Assembly: GCA_019828565.1 (NCBI GenBank)
Contig: JAHDYR010000062.1
Span: 620,001-684,000 of the forward strand
Direction of reading: 5' to 3'
DNA length: 64,000 bases
Origin: Carpediemonas membranifera
Lineage: Eukaryota; Fornicata
This document shows positions 36,803 through 46,678 of the stretch, piece after piece. Both the position numbers and the translations under genes were made by a program. The notes under the pieces are model-generated. The model saw only the letters and a list, made by a program, of their open reading frames with translations. It made no database searches and had not been told where the DNA came from. Each line of letters starts with the position of its first letter. The first letter of the stretch is position 1.

Positions 36803-36831
36803 CTGCCCCTCCATGCCTGGTATAGGCATGA
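36803..36831 (-). promoter_or_regulatory. Ty3-II polypurine tract with adjacent hairpin
   Basis: On the element strand TGGAGGGGCAG ends at the 3' LTR border, as a polypurine tract should. Just upstream is a perfect 7-bp hairpin (CATGCCT/AGGCATG). A second copy of this hairpin-plus-tract unit lies at 37037-37064. Confidence 0.7.
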
Positions 36832-37397
36832 CAGAGAGACTTGACGTCAGCATTTCACCAAAGGCCTGGACGGTGCCACCCGACCGCCAACGGTGACTCA
36901 TAGGGCTGGCAACCCCATGGCCTGAGTGCTTTCGCATCTAGCTGAACGAAATCAAAATGATGGTATCATGATCTAACTGCGGTACCGCTATGTGAGCTCT
37001 GTTTCAAAAATGGTGAAACGTGACGGAGAGGCTTACCACTGCCCCTCCACGGCCTTCCTAGGCCGTCTTCACAAACCTTATACGTGTTATATGCCATTCC
37101 ATGTAATTCGAAGGCCAAGAACGATTGCTCTAGCAAACACTGCCAATGCTGAGCCCTTATCGCTCATAATCACACAGACGCCGAAAAACGTACTTAGAAG
37201 CTCCAATTCGGCTCCGTTGAGGAGTTCTGAGGCTTCTAATTTTCTGCGTCCAACTGTACTTGAATAACAACATCAAACTGACCGGAAGGAGCACTAGGAA
37301 GCTCCTAATGCCTTATTACCGACAATAAATGCATGCTTGAAGACTAAGATGACCTTGTTAGTTGTTCCTTCGACCGTTTCCGAGAAATGTGCAGGAT
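36832..37397. other. Ty3-II non-coding stretch upstream of the antisense gene
   Basis: About 570 bp between the polypurine tract and the antisense gene. Besides the internal hairpin unit it holds no convincing ORF. It presumably includes the promoter of the antisense gene. Confidence 0.5.
37037..37064 (-). promoter_or_regulatory. Second, internal polypurine-tract-like unit of Ty3-II
   Basis: Thirteen bases CACTGCCCCTCCA (plus strand) are identical to those at 36801-36813, again followed by a perfect 7-bp hairpin with different bases (ACGGCCT/AGGCCGT). Could be a second plus-strand priming site. Confidence 0.5.
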
Positions 37398-38503
37398 ATG
37401 TCGCCGTCAACTCATTTGATGTCGGACAACACAGCCGTAGAGGCCGTTCTGAAGGAAATTCGTGCCAAAATCACCGAACTTGGTGATGACGATCTGGCTA
37501 GGCCACTTATTGTTGCCCATACGTCCGTTTGTCGTTCCCTTCGCGCTCAGAAGTATCGTGGACGCAAGCGCATGGTCACCGACAATCTGTAAGTAACAAA
37601 CATCAACCGTGAGGTTATATAGTCACCGCGTGCAAGCCTCAGAACGCATCACTCGCACCCTGACGATGACGACTCTGATGCCCCACGACATCAAGGCCGA
37701 GGTTGCCCGACGCCTGGAAGGTTACACCAACTCCATCGAGCTGCCGCTCCAGCGAATCTTTGACGCTATTGAGCAAGGTCGTCTGAACGACGCAGCCGTA
37801 GTGCAGGACGTGAAGCTGACCCAGCAGGTCTTGGCTCTCGTGGCTCACTGCCAGGTCGCGCTTGCCGGTGTGAGGGCCCACCTCAAGCTCGGCAAGAAGC
37901 GCTTGACCGATGGCGACATCGTGTCGGCCGCGATCCGGGGCCGCGACATCACGCTGGGTGGGTCTTCACCCGGTAATGGTCACTACTCTGCAGCTCTCGT
38001 GGCGGCTGTGCGGACTGCCGGCGGGGTCAAGTCGGACACTACAGCGCGCGGATATCTTAACCGCCTGTTGGTCCTCGTCCTCGCACCGGACTACTTCCGT
38101 GTCGCTGTCTACGGCATCAGCCGGCGCATCCCGGCTCCCAACGACTTCTGGGCAACCCTGGTCAGCCGCTTGTGCCACGACGGCTACCTGCCCGCCATTG
38201 GCGATGAGGCTCACTGGGGAGCCGCTTCAGGTCTCTGATCCGGACCGCTACTACACTGTCACGTGCGTAGTCCGTCACGAGTATCTGAAGACGACTTGTG
38301 GTCCCGGGTCTTTTGTGTTGATCCTGCAGTATGACGGATACTCGGGACTCAGCATCGTGTCCCTCAACGCTGATCTCTGCCTTGTCCGGTGTGTGCGAGA
38401 GTACTTGGCTGAGAACGCCCTTGAGCGCCACGCTGACCCGACTTGGTTGGTCGAGCTGACGGACACGGAGGAGACGGAAGACGAGGAATCTAGCTCTGAA
38501 TAA
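37398..38503 (+). CDS. Antisense accessory gene of Ty3-II (spliced, one frameshift), function unknown
   Basis: Exon 1 (37398-37588) starts with M-S-P-S-T-H-L-M-S-D-N and ends in a basic R-G-R-K-R-M-V segment. A 34-nt intron follows (37589-37622, GTAAGT ... TATATAG), and joining exon 1 to 37623 keeps the frame. Exon 2 encodes a mostly helical region (M-P-H-D-I-K-A-E-V-A-R-R-L ... Y-L-N-R-L-L-V-L-V-L-A-P-D-Y-F). At a G4 run (38216-38219) the frame shifts to a continuation with D-P-D-R-Y-Y-T-V-T-C-V-V and an acidic end (T-D-T-E-E-T-E-D-E-E). About 350 residues in all. No family recognised. Opposite orientation to gag-pol explains how an intron can persist, since genomic RNA would not be spliced there. 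The frame break may be a base-call error. Confidence 0.6.
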
Positions 38504-38545
38504 ATCGTTTGTTCCTCGAGGATACAGCTTCGATGTTGAGAAGTT

Positions 38546-40262
38546 TTACAGACCGTCACGCTTGGCTTGGTCAGACTTCAAATATGTATCGAGGGCTTCC
38601 AAATCTTTGACGTGCGAATAAGGTTCGAATGAAGCCTCTGAATCCTCGAATCCGACCCAGTGTACGAGGTACTCGCGCCTTGACTTGGGGCCCGAGCCTC
38701 TAGAGCGTGAGATGCGCTCGACATGCCACTCATCGACGGAAGCGGCTGCGAGGTCATAGATCTGTTGCTCCGAGAGCTTGCCTGGGTCAAATCTTCGCAC
38801 ACGTGCCGCGTCTACCTTGATAGTTGGACCGTCCGCTGACTGACTGAGGTCTTGGACCTCATATGCGACGACAACACCATCACGTTTGACGGCTGCGACA
38901 CGCCTCATGGGGCCGCGCCAGCCCGGGGCTAGCTTGCTCGGTGGTCTTGGGTAGTATTTGACCAGCACGAAACGGCTCAATATCTCGCTTCTCGATGAGG
39001 TTGCCTTTGCGAGAGCGTCTTCGCGCATGGCTCTAATCCTTGCTTTGGCGAGTTGGATGGCGGCATCGGCTGCGGCTAGCTTCGACTGTGGCGGACCAGC
39101 CGAGGCGGCATCCGTGATATAGATCGATGACGGTATTGATAAATTGGCGCCAAACATGATCTCGGCCGGAGTCAACCGGGTCGGGATCCTGGGCATTGAG
39201 TTGACCAAGAATTGGGCGACTGGTAGGTGTGCTACCCAATCGTTATTCCTTAACTCCAGCTTCCTGGCTCTGAGGATGCGTTCGACCTCCTTGTTCGCGC
39301 GTTCGACGACACCGTTGCTCTGGGGATGGTATGCTGTCGTTATGTGGACGTCGAACCCCATCTCTTCGGAGAGGCGTTTGAACAGAGCGTTTTTGAACTC
39401 TGAGCCCCCATCCGATTGGACGACTTCGGGGCATCCGTATCGTAGAATCCAGGTGTTGACCAATGCGTTGGCTGCGTCTTTGGCTGAGGTGCTGTTGACC
39501 GGGACTAGCTCTGTCCAGCGGGAGCACATGTCGATCATTACTGTCACGTAGGACAGGCCGTTGACCGTCGGTAGCGGACCCATGGTGTCAATGGCCACAC
39601 GCCGGAACGGGAGGTCTACAGCTGTATGCAGGCCGTCGGGCGTATCAACAGGAGGGCGGGCCAAGACTTGGCACTCTGGACACGCGGTAATCACGTCGTC
39701 TACGACTTGACGGGAGACAGACAAACCGTCGGCCCTAAGTTGCTCGGTTGTCATCCGGCGAGACAGATGAGCTCCTGCTGTGAGATGAGCGCGGGATACC
39801 TGATCCCTCGACGCCTGTTGCATGGAGAATACTCTCGAGAGACCGTCGGCTCCACCGTTGTCCAGACCGGCGATGTGCTGTAGGGTGAAATCTAAATCGG
39901 CGATCGAATCAGCCCACCGGCGGACCTTGGCGTTGGTGGACCGGTACATATAGAGTAGGTTCCGGTGATCCGTGAGAATAGTAAAGCTCTCCCAGCACAG
40001 GAACTTGCGCCATCGTTGTAACGCTGCGACGATAGCGTAGGCTTCTTTCTCACCGGTACACCAGCGTGACTGGACGTCGTTGAACGCACGCGACATATAG
40101 CAAACTGGTCGGCCCTCTTGGAGTAAGACTGCTCCGTACCCGACATCGGATGCGTCAGTCATGACAGTGTGAGGCTTAGTCGCGTCGAACATGGCTAGAG
40201 CGTCGGCCGAACATAAAGCTTGTTTCAGATCGTCCAGCGACTTCTGAAGAACGTCTCGAGGG
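38546..40262 (-). CDS. Ty3-II RNase H/integrase/chromodomain
   Basis: The Met-initiated frame begins at 40192, but homology reaches back to a C5 run (plus-strand G5 at 40260-40264), where it should join the RT frame. RNase H: M-T-D-A-S-D-V-G-Y-G-A-V-L, L-T-D-H-R-N-L, A-G-L-D-N-G-G-A-D-G-L-S-R. Integrase: a C-P-E-C zinc pair, Asp in A-I-D-T-M-G, Asp in Q-S-D-G-G-S-E-F, Glu in V-V-E-R-A-N-K-E-V. The chromodomain-like C-terminus reads W-H-V-E-R-I ... V-H-W-V-G-F-E-D-S-E-A-S-F-E-P. Ends 43 bases before the antisense gene's stop, tail to tail. The frame relation to RT is consistent with one extra C or with a +1 shift. Confidence 0.9.
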
Positions 40263-42482
40263 GGTCTGCCGACCGGACATGGCGTCTAGCAGAGGCTTAG
40301 CTCGGACCGCGAAGTTGGGTATGTAATCGCGGAAATAGTTGAGGAATCCGTTGAGACCCTGCATGCCCTTCGTGGATGAAGACAGCTTGAGGTTCGCGAT
40401 ATCTTCGGTCCGCTGGGGTGAGATCTTCACGCTGCCTTGGGATATGATCCACCCGAGGAACTCGACCTCTTGCCGACCGAACTGGCACTTATCTCGGCCG
40501 AGCTGAAGGTTAAGCTTGTCAACGCGTTGCATGACTTTTTCGAGGTTTCCCAGGTACTCGTCCTCATCCGCACCCATGACGATGATGTCATCAATGTATA
40601 TGACACAGGCGGAGCCCACCAGACCCTTGAACCCGTCTTCCATCGCCCTCTGGAAGTACGCTCCGGCGTTACGTAAGCCGAAGGGCATCCGTGTATATTG
40701 GTATTGACCAAAAACAGTACGGAAGGCGGTTAGGTGACGGCACCGTTCAGAAAGAGGGATCTGATGGTATCCTGCTGACAAGTCTAGGGTAGCGAACACA
40801 GACTTTCCGGACAGTTGAGTGAGAACTTCGTCTATGCGAGGGATGGGGTAGTCGAATGGTTCCGTTAGTTGATTGATCTCGCGGAAGTCGACGACAAAAC
40901 GCGTCTTTCCCCCCTTCTTTGGAACTATGATGGTAGGGCTCGCGTATTGAGACTGGCATGCCTCGATGTAGCGCTTTGCCAGGAGCGTATTAATGTGCTC
41001 TTGAATGATCGGGACTTTCGGCGGGGGAACATAGTACGGCCGAATGTGTACGACTCTGTCGCCCTTGAGGACCAAATCATACGGTTCGAGCCGGCTTGGC
41101 TCGGTACGGTCCACGAATGTCCGGGCGTAACGCTTGAGGATGTCGGCCTGCCTCTGAGAAAAGGAAGAGGACATGGCTCTGGCTTGCGCGACGTACTTCT
41201 CGAATGTAGGTGGTTCGTCGCTGGCTGCGAGCTCGCTGGTAGGCTCAGACAACGAAGGGAGAAGGCCGATCTCCACCATCTGAGGGTAACCCAGGCATAC
41301 ATCGAAAGCGGTCGACAGGACGTAGGCCTTAATAGTGATAGAGCATCCGCGCGGAGTGAATGGCGAGGGCGCTAAGACGAGGCGGAAGGATACCTGACCA
41401 TCGGCCTCTCTGACGCCGCCCACTGTCTCGATAAGTGTCTTCTCGTGTGAGATCCACTTCACTGCCTTGCCGTGGCAGAGCTTGGGGTCAATGGTTGCGC
41501 AGTCAGCGCCCGAGTCGAACAGGACGGACACGACTTGCTTAAGAATGCTAGCCTTGACGGAGGGGAGGACACTCTGACGGGAACCGAGAGAAAACACACA
41601 ACGAGCTGAATTTACCTCAGAACGGCAGAATTCAGCTCGGTGGCCCGGCTTCTGGCACTTGGAACAGGTTGTCTTCGGAGCAGGGCATCGGCGAGCGGAG
41701 TGACCGACCTTACCGCAGTTGAAGCACACGAATGGCTTCTTCTCGTGCTTGGGCTTGTCGATCGGCTTGCCTTTTGAGGGGGCTACGTTCGTGCGGTCAG
41801 GCTCGCGTCGATGAGGGTTCTTCGGACCGCTCCCCGTGTGCCGTGTATGGGAGGGCGTGGTGTTGGTACGCTGTGAGTCGGAGACCCCCGCAGCGCCGAA
41901 GGAAGCGATCATCTCCTTGGACTCCTTGAGGTCGCGTGACATGACGAGGACATCAGCCATTGCGTCCTTGAGATCCTTGCGCTCCGTTGATTCTCTGACT
42001 CGATACATGATGCGACTGTTGTTGGGGAACTTGAAGCAGCGGCTGTACGTCTCCTTCAAGACGTCCTCGGGATCTTCGGGTTGAACGAGCTTCAAGAGCA
42101 GATTGAATCGGCGGTTCACTCGAGCAACCTCATCAGGCTCGAAGGACTTGGCGGGGACTCGGAAGAGCTGTAGACGCATGCTCGGGCGAGAAGGTCGAAG
42201 GGCAGCACCGAGGCGCTTGAGGACTCGTTCATCTTGGGCTGCGACACGACGTTTCTTACGGAGCTTCGCGGAGAGCAGGAGAGGAGTGTCTTCAACCTCT
42301 TCGTCGTCGTTAAGGCCTGCTAGCTCTGCTATGCTAGGCTCGATGAGGTCAATAACATCATCGCGGCCGCCTAAGGCGCGATGATCGTGGAGGTTATCCG
42401 CAAAGTCCAAAAGAGCGTCCATGGAGGACTTCTTCAGGAGAGGCGGATTCTTCTTCAGGCTTCTGTAAGTTTCCGTACCCAT
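40176..42482 (-). CDS. Ty3-II gag/protease/reverse transcriptase
   Basis: About 768 residues beginning M-G-T-E-T-Y-R-S-L-K-K. Capsid-like helical part, then two zinc knuckles: C-F-N-C-G-K-V-G-H-S-A-R-R-C and C-S-K-C-Q-K-P-G-H-R-A-E-F-C, both of the regular C-x2-C-x4-H-x4-C form. Retropepsin: V-L-F-D-S-G-A-D-C-A-T-I. RT: F-V-V-D-F-R-E-I-N, L-D-L-S-A-G-Y-H-Q-I, M-P-F-G-L-R-N-A, catalytic Y-I-D-D-I-I-V. gag and pro-RT form one frame with no shift between them, unlike Ty3-I. The protein loses sense after about 40262, where the frame should pass to RNase H. Confidence 0.92.
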   Translation of the reverse strand: MGTETYRSLKKNPPLLKKSSMDALLDFADNLHDHRALGGRDDVIDLIEPSIAELAGLNDDEEVEDTPLLLSAKLRKKRRVAAQDERVLKRLGAALRPSRPSMRLQLFRVPAKSFEPDEVARVNRRFNLLLKLVQPEDPEDVLKETYSRCFKFPNNSRIMYRVRESTERKDLKDAMADVLVMSRDLKESKEMIASFGAAGVSDSQRTNTTPSHTRHTGSGPKNPHRREPDRTNVAPSKGKPIDKPKHEKKPFVCFNCGKVGHSARRCPAPKTTCSKCQKPGHRAEFCRSEVNSARCVFSLGSRQSVLPSVKASILKQVVSVLFDSGADCATIDPKLCHGKAVKWISHEKTLIETVGGVREADGQVSFRLVLAPSPFTPRGCSITIKAYVLSTAFDVCLGYPQMVEIGLLPSLSEPTSELAASDEPPTFEKYVAQARAMSSSFSQRQADILKRYARTFVDRTEPSRLEPYDLVLKGDRVVHIRPYYVPPPKVPIIQEHINTLLAKRYIEACQSQYASPTIIVPKKGGKTRFVVDFREINQLTEPFDYPIPRIDEVLTQLSGKSVFATLDLSAGYHQIPLSERCRHLTAFRTVFGQYQYTRMPFGLRNAGAYFQRAMEDGFKGLVGSACVIYIDDIIVMGADEDEYLGNLEKVMQRVDKLNLQLGRDKCQFGRQEVEFLGWIISQGSVKISPQRTEDIANLKLSSSTKGMQGLNGFLNYFRDYIPNFAVRAKPLLDAMSGRQTPSRRSSEVAGRSETSFMFGRRSSHVRRD

Positions 42483-42503
42483 ATGTTTTGGTAGTACTAG
42501 TAC

Positions 42504-42625
42504 TGTGGTTCAATGGGTGTTGAACTTTTACTGAGGAGAAGACTCGACACAAGGGTGTCGAGGAGAAACTCCTTGACTATTAAATATAACGTAAATCTGT
42601 GTAACTTTGGGTAGGACCCACAACA
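42504..42625 (-). repeat. Ty3-II 5' LTR (122 bp)
   Basis: Identical to 36681-36802. gag starts only 22 bases inside the LTR, leaving a very short leader. Confidence 0.93.
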
Positions 42626-42734
42626 CCCATTGATTATTCAGGCACTAGGAGGCTGGAAGTCGATCGATTCGGTGAATAGATACTGTGAAGAGGCCATTCG
42701 AATCTCACAGCATGCTCTGCAGAGAAGAACATAG
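42626..42734 (+). pseudogene. YR3 tyrosine recombinase, part 3 (C-terminus)
   Basis: The first four bases (CCCA, 42626-42629) are the right target-site duplication. Then L-I-I-Q-A-L-G-G-W-K-S-I-D-S-V-N-R-Y follows, giving the catalytic Trp and the nucleophilic Tyr, and the frame ends at TAG 42732-42734. Aligns with the YR2 C-terminus. Confidence 0.9.
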
Positions 42735-42937
42735 AATATAGGACATAAGAGAGCATTGTAGCGATAAAGGGAGATGAAACGGAACGAGGGGAGAAGAAAC
42801 AGGCAAGAGTTAGAGAAATGGATGTTTCTCGGATTCGGAACAGGAATTACATATGCCACGTATAACCGGCACAGAAGGTCATAAGTGCAGTAGAGGAAGG
42901 CTCAGGGGTACCATCGCAAGGTTAGATGGCGGGATGC

Positions 42938-42977
42938 ATCAATTTGGAATAGTCGATTATCGTCGACCAAATGGTCG
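42938..42977 (+). repeat. YR3 repeat B1
   Basis: 40 bp (ATCAATTTGGAATAGTCG ... AATGGTCG) identical to 43244-43283; one G separates it from A2. Confidence 0.92.
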
Positions 42978-42978
42978 G

Positions 42979-43203
42979 CATATCATCGATATGTAAGCTA
43001 TCACGCCTCGGGCGTGGCTCACGCCCTGACACTGCTGGGTCAGGGTGTGTCAGAACAGGATTCCGGGGACACGAGAAAGATGGCCAAAATATTTAGAAAA
43101 TCTCGAAAGATATGATTGTGGATACGGTCTTGATCCGTCCCGATCGCGAGCAGATCGTATCCCTCCAGCAGAAACCGTGAGGATGGCCGAAGGCGACACG
43201 GAT
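42979..43203 (+). repeat. YR3 repeat A2
   Basis: 225 bp identical to A1 (28341-28565), including the three-hairpin motif and the gag ATG. Followed by a 40-bp spacer with TATAAATTTGAT. Confidence 0.93.
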
Positions 43204-43243
43204 GACGGGCCAAGGCCGCCAAACGGAATATAAATTTGATCTA

Positions 43244-43283
43244 ATCAATTTGGAATAGTCGATTATCGTCGACCAAATGGTCG
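43244..43283 (+). repeat. YR3 repeat B2 (right end of element)
   Basis: 40 bp identical to B1; flanked on the right by TTACGTGGG, which is unrelated to A. Confidence 0.9.
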
Positions 43284-43439
43284 TTACGTGGGACGGTGGG
43301 GGAGAATCCGAGCGCCCTGGCGCGAGAATTCGGAACTACTCTCGGCGTCAGGTGACGCGTGTGTGGCGGGCTTGGGCGCGGGCAGTGTGTGGCTGGGTGG
43401 TGCAGTGTGAAACCCGATCGGAGTTGGAGCCAGTGTCGG

Positions 43440-45260
43440 TTATGAGCGTGGGAAGGGAATCGAGGCCCAGACTGCAACGTTGCCGTTCCAGTGGGCGAGG
43501 GCGACATCGCGGCGGAGGGTGGCGGTCGCGCCTTCGGCCGCAGATGCCGGCGAGCGATGCGATCCAGCAGGGGCGCTCCTTCTTCGCGCCGCTGGTCTTC
43601 GTAACGGCCGTCTCGCCGTAGATTGACGAGATGGCTGGGAGGACCGTCACGCGGTAGTCACGGTAATGGCGTGTCTTGTCCGAGTACGCACTCGACCGGT
43701 AGTTGGTGACGCGCAGGTCGACGACGGTGGGCATGGCGTTTGGCGGGGTGATGAGCAGGTCGGCAGGGATATCGGCGTTCGGGTTGATGCGTCGACAAGC
43801 TCGACAGCCGGGAAGAGGTTTTGCTCTTTGTGGACGGGGACGCGGCGGAGGAGGGTGAGAGTGGCATCGCGCATGTCGTCGTGGCGGCGCTTGCGGAGAC
43901 GGGAGGTTCTGGCAGCCGAGCAGATGCTCAGTATCAGGGTGGGGCTTGCTACACATGGGGCATTGGGGCAGGTCGCCGGTGTTGAAGGCAGGCAGGCCGA
44001 CCTGGCGCTTGGCAAGGGCCTGGAAGGTGGCACCAGGTGGGAGCTCCGCATCGGCATGGAGGGGGTAGGGGATCGTGAAGATGAGGGGGTGAAGGTCGGG
44101 GAGTGGCTGCTCCCCCAGCTGAGCCGCGGCTTGCTGCCGCAGAAGTTTGGTTAAGTAAGGTAAGGTAAGGTAAGGTAAGGTAAGGGTTGGGCTTGTCCTT
44201 GACCTCTTTGACTGATTTGGGCCAGTCCTTGCACTGGACAGCGAAGGCGGAGGGATCTCATTGGCAGTTTGATCAGCAATGGCTGCCGAGGTTGGCGGAG
44301 TGCCATACTGCGCTTGGGAGTGCGAGACCGAGGCCGGCGCGCCACATGACGTGCGCTCTAGCCTCGTGATGATGCGGGACAGGGTGGGATGTGATCGCGC
44401 TACCTTAAAGCGTCGGCTAGGCGCGTGGGATGGCGGCACAGCTCGCAGTAAGTGGTTCAGCATGGGCAGAATGCACGTGCGGAGGCCGTACTGCGCGGCG
44501 TTGGGGCCTTCAGTCCAGTCGTCCAGCAGTGGGCGGCAAGGCGACTGCTGACCTTGCTGGCTAGGACCTCCCACTTGGCCTGGATGAAGCTGTCTGCACC
44601 CAGGGGGATCTTGAGCGTCTTCGTTGGGCCGGACCAGATGGTTTTGGCGCTGTTCAGTGTCATTCCAGCTACCCGCTGCTGCGACCGCAGTGGCAACAGT
44701 GGGCTCCAGAGTGCTAGGTAAATTGCCAATTGCGATAGGTCGTCTATAAGGTAAGGCGAGGTAGGCGAGCCAGGTGATGAACTTACGGCGTAGTTGGACC
44801 AGGATCGGCATCAAGGCCAGTGAAAAGGCGAGGGAGACGGGATAGCCTTGCTAGATGCCTTCGTCGGATGAGAAGGTGCTAAGGTAGTGGTGGCATGGAG
44901 TTTCCCGCTCTGTGGAGATAGCGACGACGGGGGCTCTCTTCGACGAACGAAGCGGCGGCGGTTTGTCCTTCGGAGGGCGCGCATTTTGGCGATCCTCGGC
45001 GCCGAGGCCGTATTGGTCAACGAAGATCTTGTCCTTGACCAGGCGGTCGCGGACGCCCTTCTTGATGCGGCCGGCGATGCGGCGGAGGGACTCGCCGATG
45101 GCGATGGGGCGGACTTCTCACGCACGGGGACGAGTTATGGCGTGGGCGGTAAGGTCGATTGCTAAGGGCGGGTGTCGATTGCTCGCCGTTGACGATATCT
45201 TGGATTTGGGGCAGGAGGGCGGGTGAGTTGTTGTTTCTGGCTCAGGCCTTCAAGTGGAGG
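43440..45260 (-). pseudogene. LINE-B: decayed non-LTR retrotransposon (RT, zinc finger, nuclease-like end)
   Basis: Read on the minus strand from right to left. An E-G-I-[stop]-Q-G-Y-P-V-S segment near 44855 matches the 'E-G-V-Q-Q-G-D-P-L-G' RT motif with one nonsense codon. An I-D-D-L catalytic-like motif near 44740 follows, then thumb-like blocks (M-T-L-N-S-A-K-T, L-N-H-L-L-R-A-V-P-P-S-H). Next comes a zinc motif C-P-M-C-x8-H-L-L-G-C near 43950 and a PD-(D/E)xK-like end (I-P-A-D-L-L-I ... V-V-D-L-R-V-T-N). Frames change repeatedly and a CCTTA microsatellite interrupts the coding sequence. Unrelated to LINE-A. Badly decayed; ends are not definable. Confidence 0.65.
44151..44185 (-). repeat. 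CCTTA pentamer microsatellite inside LINE-B
   Basis: About six TAAGG units (plus strand), read in the LINE frame as repeated L-P-Y-L-T. Same pentamer as at 45763-45808 and 53213-53227. Confidence 0.85.
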
Positions 45261-46678
45261 AAGGATAAGGTACCTTACCGGACGGGATTGCTGGATTGCG
45301 CGCTTGATATGTCGCTGTTGGCACTTCGATGTGAGGGGGGTTCTGGCCTATATCAAGGGGGCGAACAGTGGTAAGAGGGATGTGAACTTACTGTTGATCT
45401 CGTCGTTCGTCAGTGTGGTCTCAGTTGCGGTGAGACACTGCAGCTTTGCGTAGAAACCTTTCTGGCATTACAAGTGCTCTCTTGGCTGCGTTGACGCGTT
45501 GGGGTGGCGGAGGGCGTACCATGGCGTAGGTAGTGATTGCTGGGTCGGTTCGCAGAGTCACAGAGATGGTTGATCAGTGGCGCATAATGTAAGGTCTCTT
45601 CCAGTCCAGTCCGGACGCGTAATTGCGAAGAACGTACGTTGGTAAGGTGGTTCTGCAAGTGTAAATGAAAGACTGGTAAGGGGGTTACCTTTCAGTGCAC
45701 AGCACGGAGCCACAGAGCCACTGGATCGGAATCAAGGCACTCCATTGATCCCTCAGTCAGCCATAAGGTAAGGTAAGGTAACCTTACCTTACCTTACCTT
45801 ACCTTACAGAGAGGTTTGTGACATTGTGCCGTGTTGACGTTCGAGTTCCAGGCCTCGTTCGTCATGGCTTACATAGGATACATTGGATACTTCGACCAGA
45901 ACACGTTGTTTTCACTCTGGCCGAGGTACTGCACTCATTGTGGGCCACATTCATAGTCGCAGGAAGAGGATGCTATGCTAGATTTTCTGCACACGCAACA
46001 TCGATACCCTTAGAGTTCCAGGGGGCTTGTTATGCACCAAGTAGGGCATCACCGTAGCAGTAGACAGCCACTACGCTTCGACGCATTCAAGCGCAGTCGA
46101 CCATCAATCCCCGACCCGATGGTGCCAACATCCCCGCCTTCGACAGGACTATTAAAGCAATTAAGACCATCCCAGGGGCCAAGGTCCGTGCAGCCATCTT
46201 AGTAGTCCCTCCTCGTCAGTTAACTGTCAGATAGATTATACTTAACTGGATCATCAAGCCCAGCAAATCCCTGATCTGGGGGGACCTCTAACTGGTAATT
46301 TAATCACTTGGTATGTTACAGACGGTTGACCGAGACCAACCAACAACTCCTCCAGGAGGACCTCGCACAGGAGAGGCCGCTCCCCCAGTACAGGGCCCTC
46401 CAGGGATGAGAATGTAGTAGTGGAGTGTCTTGTCCGGATCAGTCTCCGGTGGTTCGCCCCTGGTGGGGCTGTCGCAGATCCATGTCATTAGAGCTACTGC
46501 TAGGGCCTGTCTGGCCTCGTTGAGCGTGGAAAGTACTGACTGGCTGGATAAATGAGGTCCGACGCGATGAATAGCGCGGATAGTCTCTCCAAGCTACATC
46601 CGTCGGACGTTAGACATACATGAGATTTTCTATACCGCCTTATGTCATGAAGACAAGTGAATGAACATCTGTTGTGAT
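45261..46678. other. Gene-poor stretch between the transposon nest and the S28 peptidase gene
   Basis: 1.4 kb with only short ORFs lacking family features. It contains the inverted CCTTA/TAAGG palindrome at 45763-45808. A plus-strand stretch at about 46075-46230 reads as a protein-like fragment (N-P-R-P-D-G-A-N-I-P-A-F-D ... A-A-I-L-V-V-P-P-R-Q-L) without start or family. Probably eroded mobile-element sequence. Confidence 0.55.
45763..45808. repeat. Head-to-head TAAGG/CCTTA palindrome
   Basis: Three TAAGG units meet about five CCTTA units at GGTAACC, giving an inverted repeat with arms of 15 or more bases and no spacer. Confidence 0.9.

Larger units (their letters stand above)
36681..42625 (-). 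mobile_element. Ty3-II: LTR retrotransposon with 122-bp LTRs and an antisense accessory gene
   Basis: 5,945 bp on the minus strand, identical 122-bp LTRs, TSD CCCA. gag-protease-RT and RNase H-integrase-chromodomain are on the minus strand (42482-38546). Between pol and the 3' LTR lie 1.7 kb that encode a gene on the opposite strand (37398-38503) and two copies of a hairpin plus polypurine motif. Inserted antisense to the YR3 recombinase gene. Confidence 0.93.
28341..43283 (+). mobile_element. YR3: second-family tyrosine-recombinase retrotransposon, interrupted by two Ty3-like elements
   Basis: A1 (28341-28565) and A2 (42979-43203) are identical over 225 bp; B1 (42938-42977) and B2 (43244-43283) are identical over 40 bp. 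Coding order gag, RT/RH, YR. The element's own sequence is about 4.4 kb. The rest is a 4,551-bp Ty3 element (31951-36501) and a 5,945-bp Ty3 element (36681-42625), both inside the YR gene. gag and RT/RH are intact, so this copy was probably active until the insertions. Confidence 0.92.

Noticed and set aside
44151-44185. TAAGG array as a genuine telomere end
   Set aside because: Only a few units, internal, and flanked by continuous LINE-B coding sequence on both sides.
43277-45226. Plus-strand ORFs opposite LINE-B
   Set aside because: They mirror the decayed RT/zinc-finger coding on the minus strand and have no family features.
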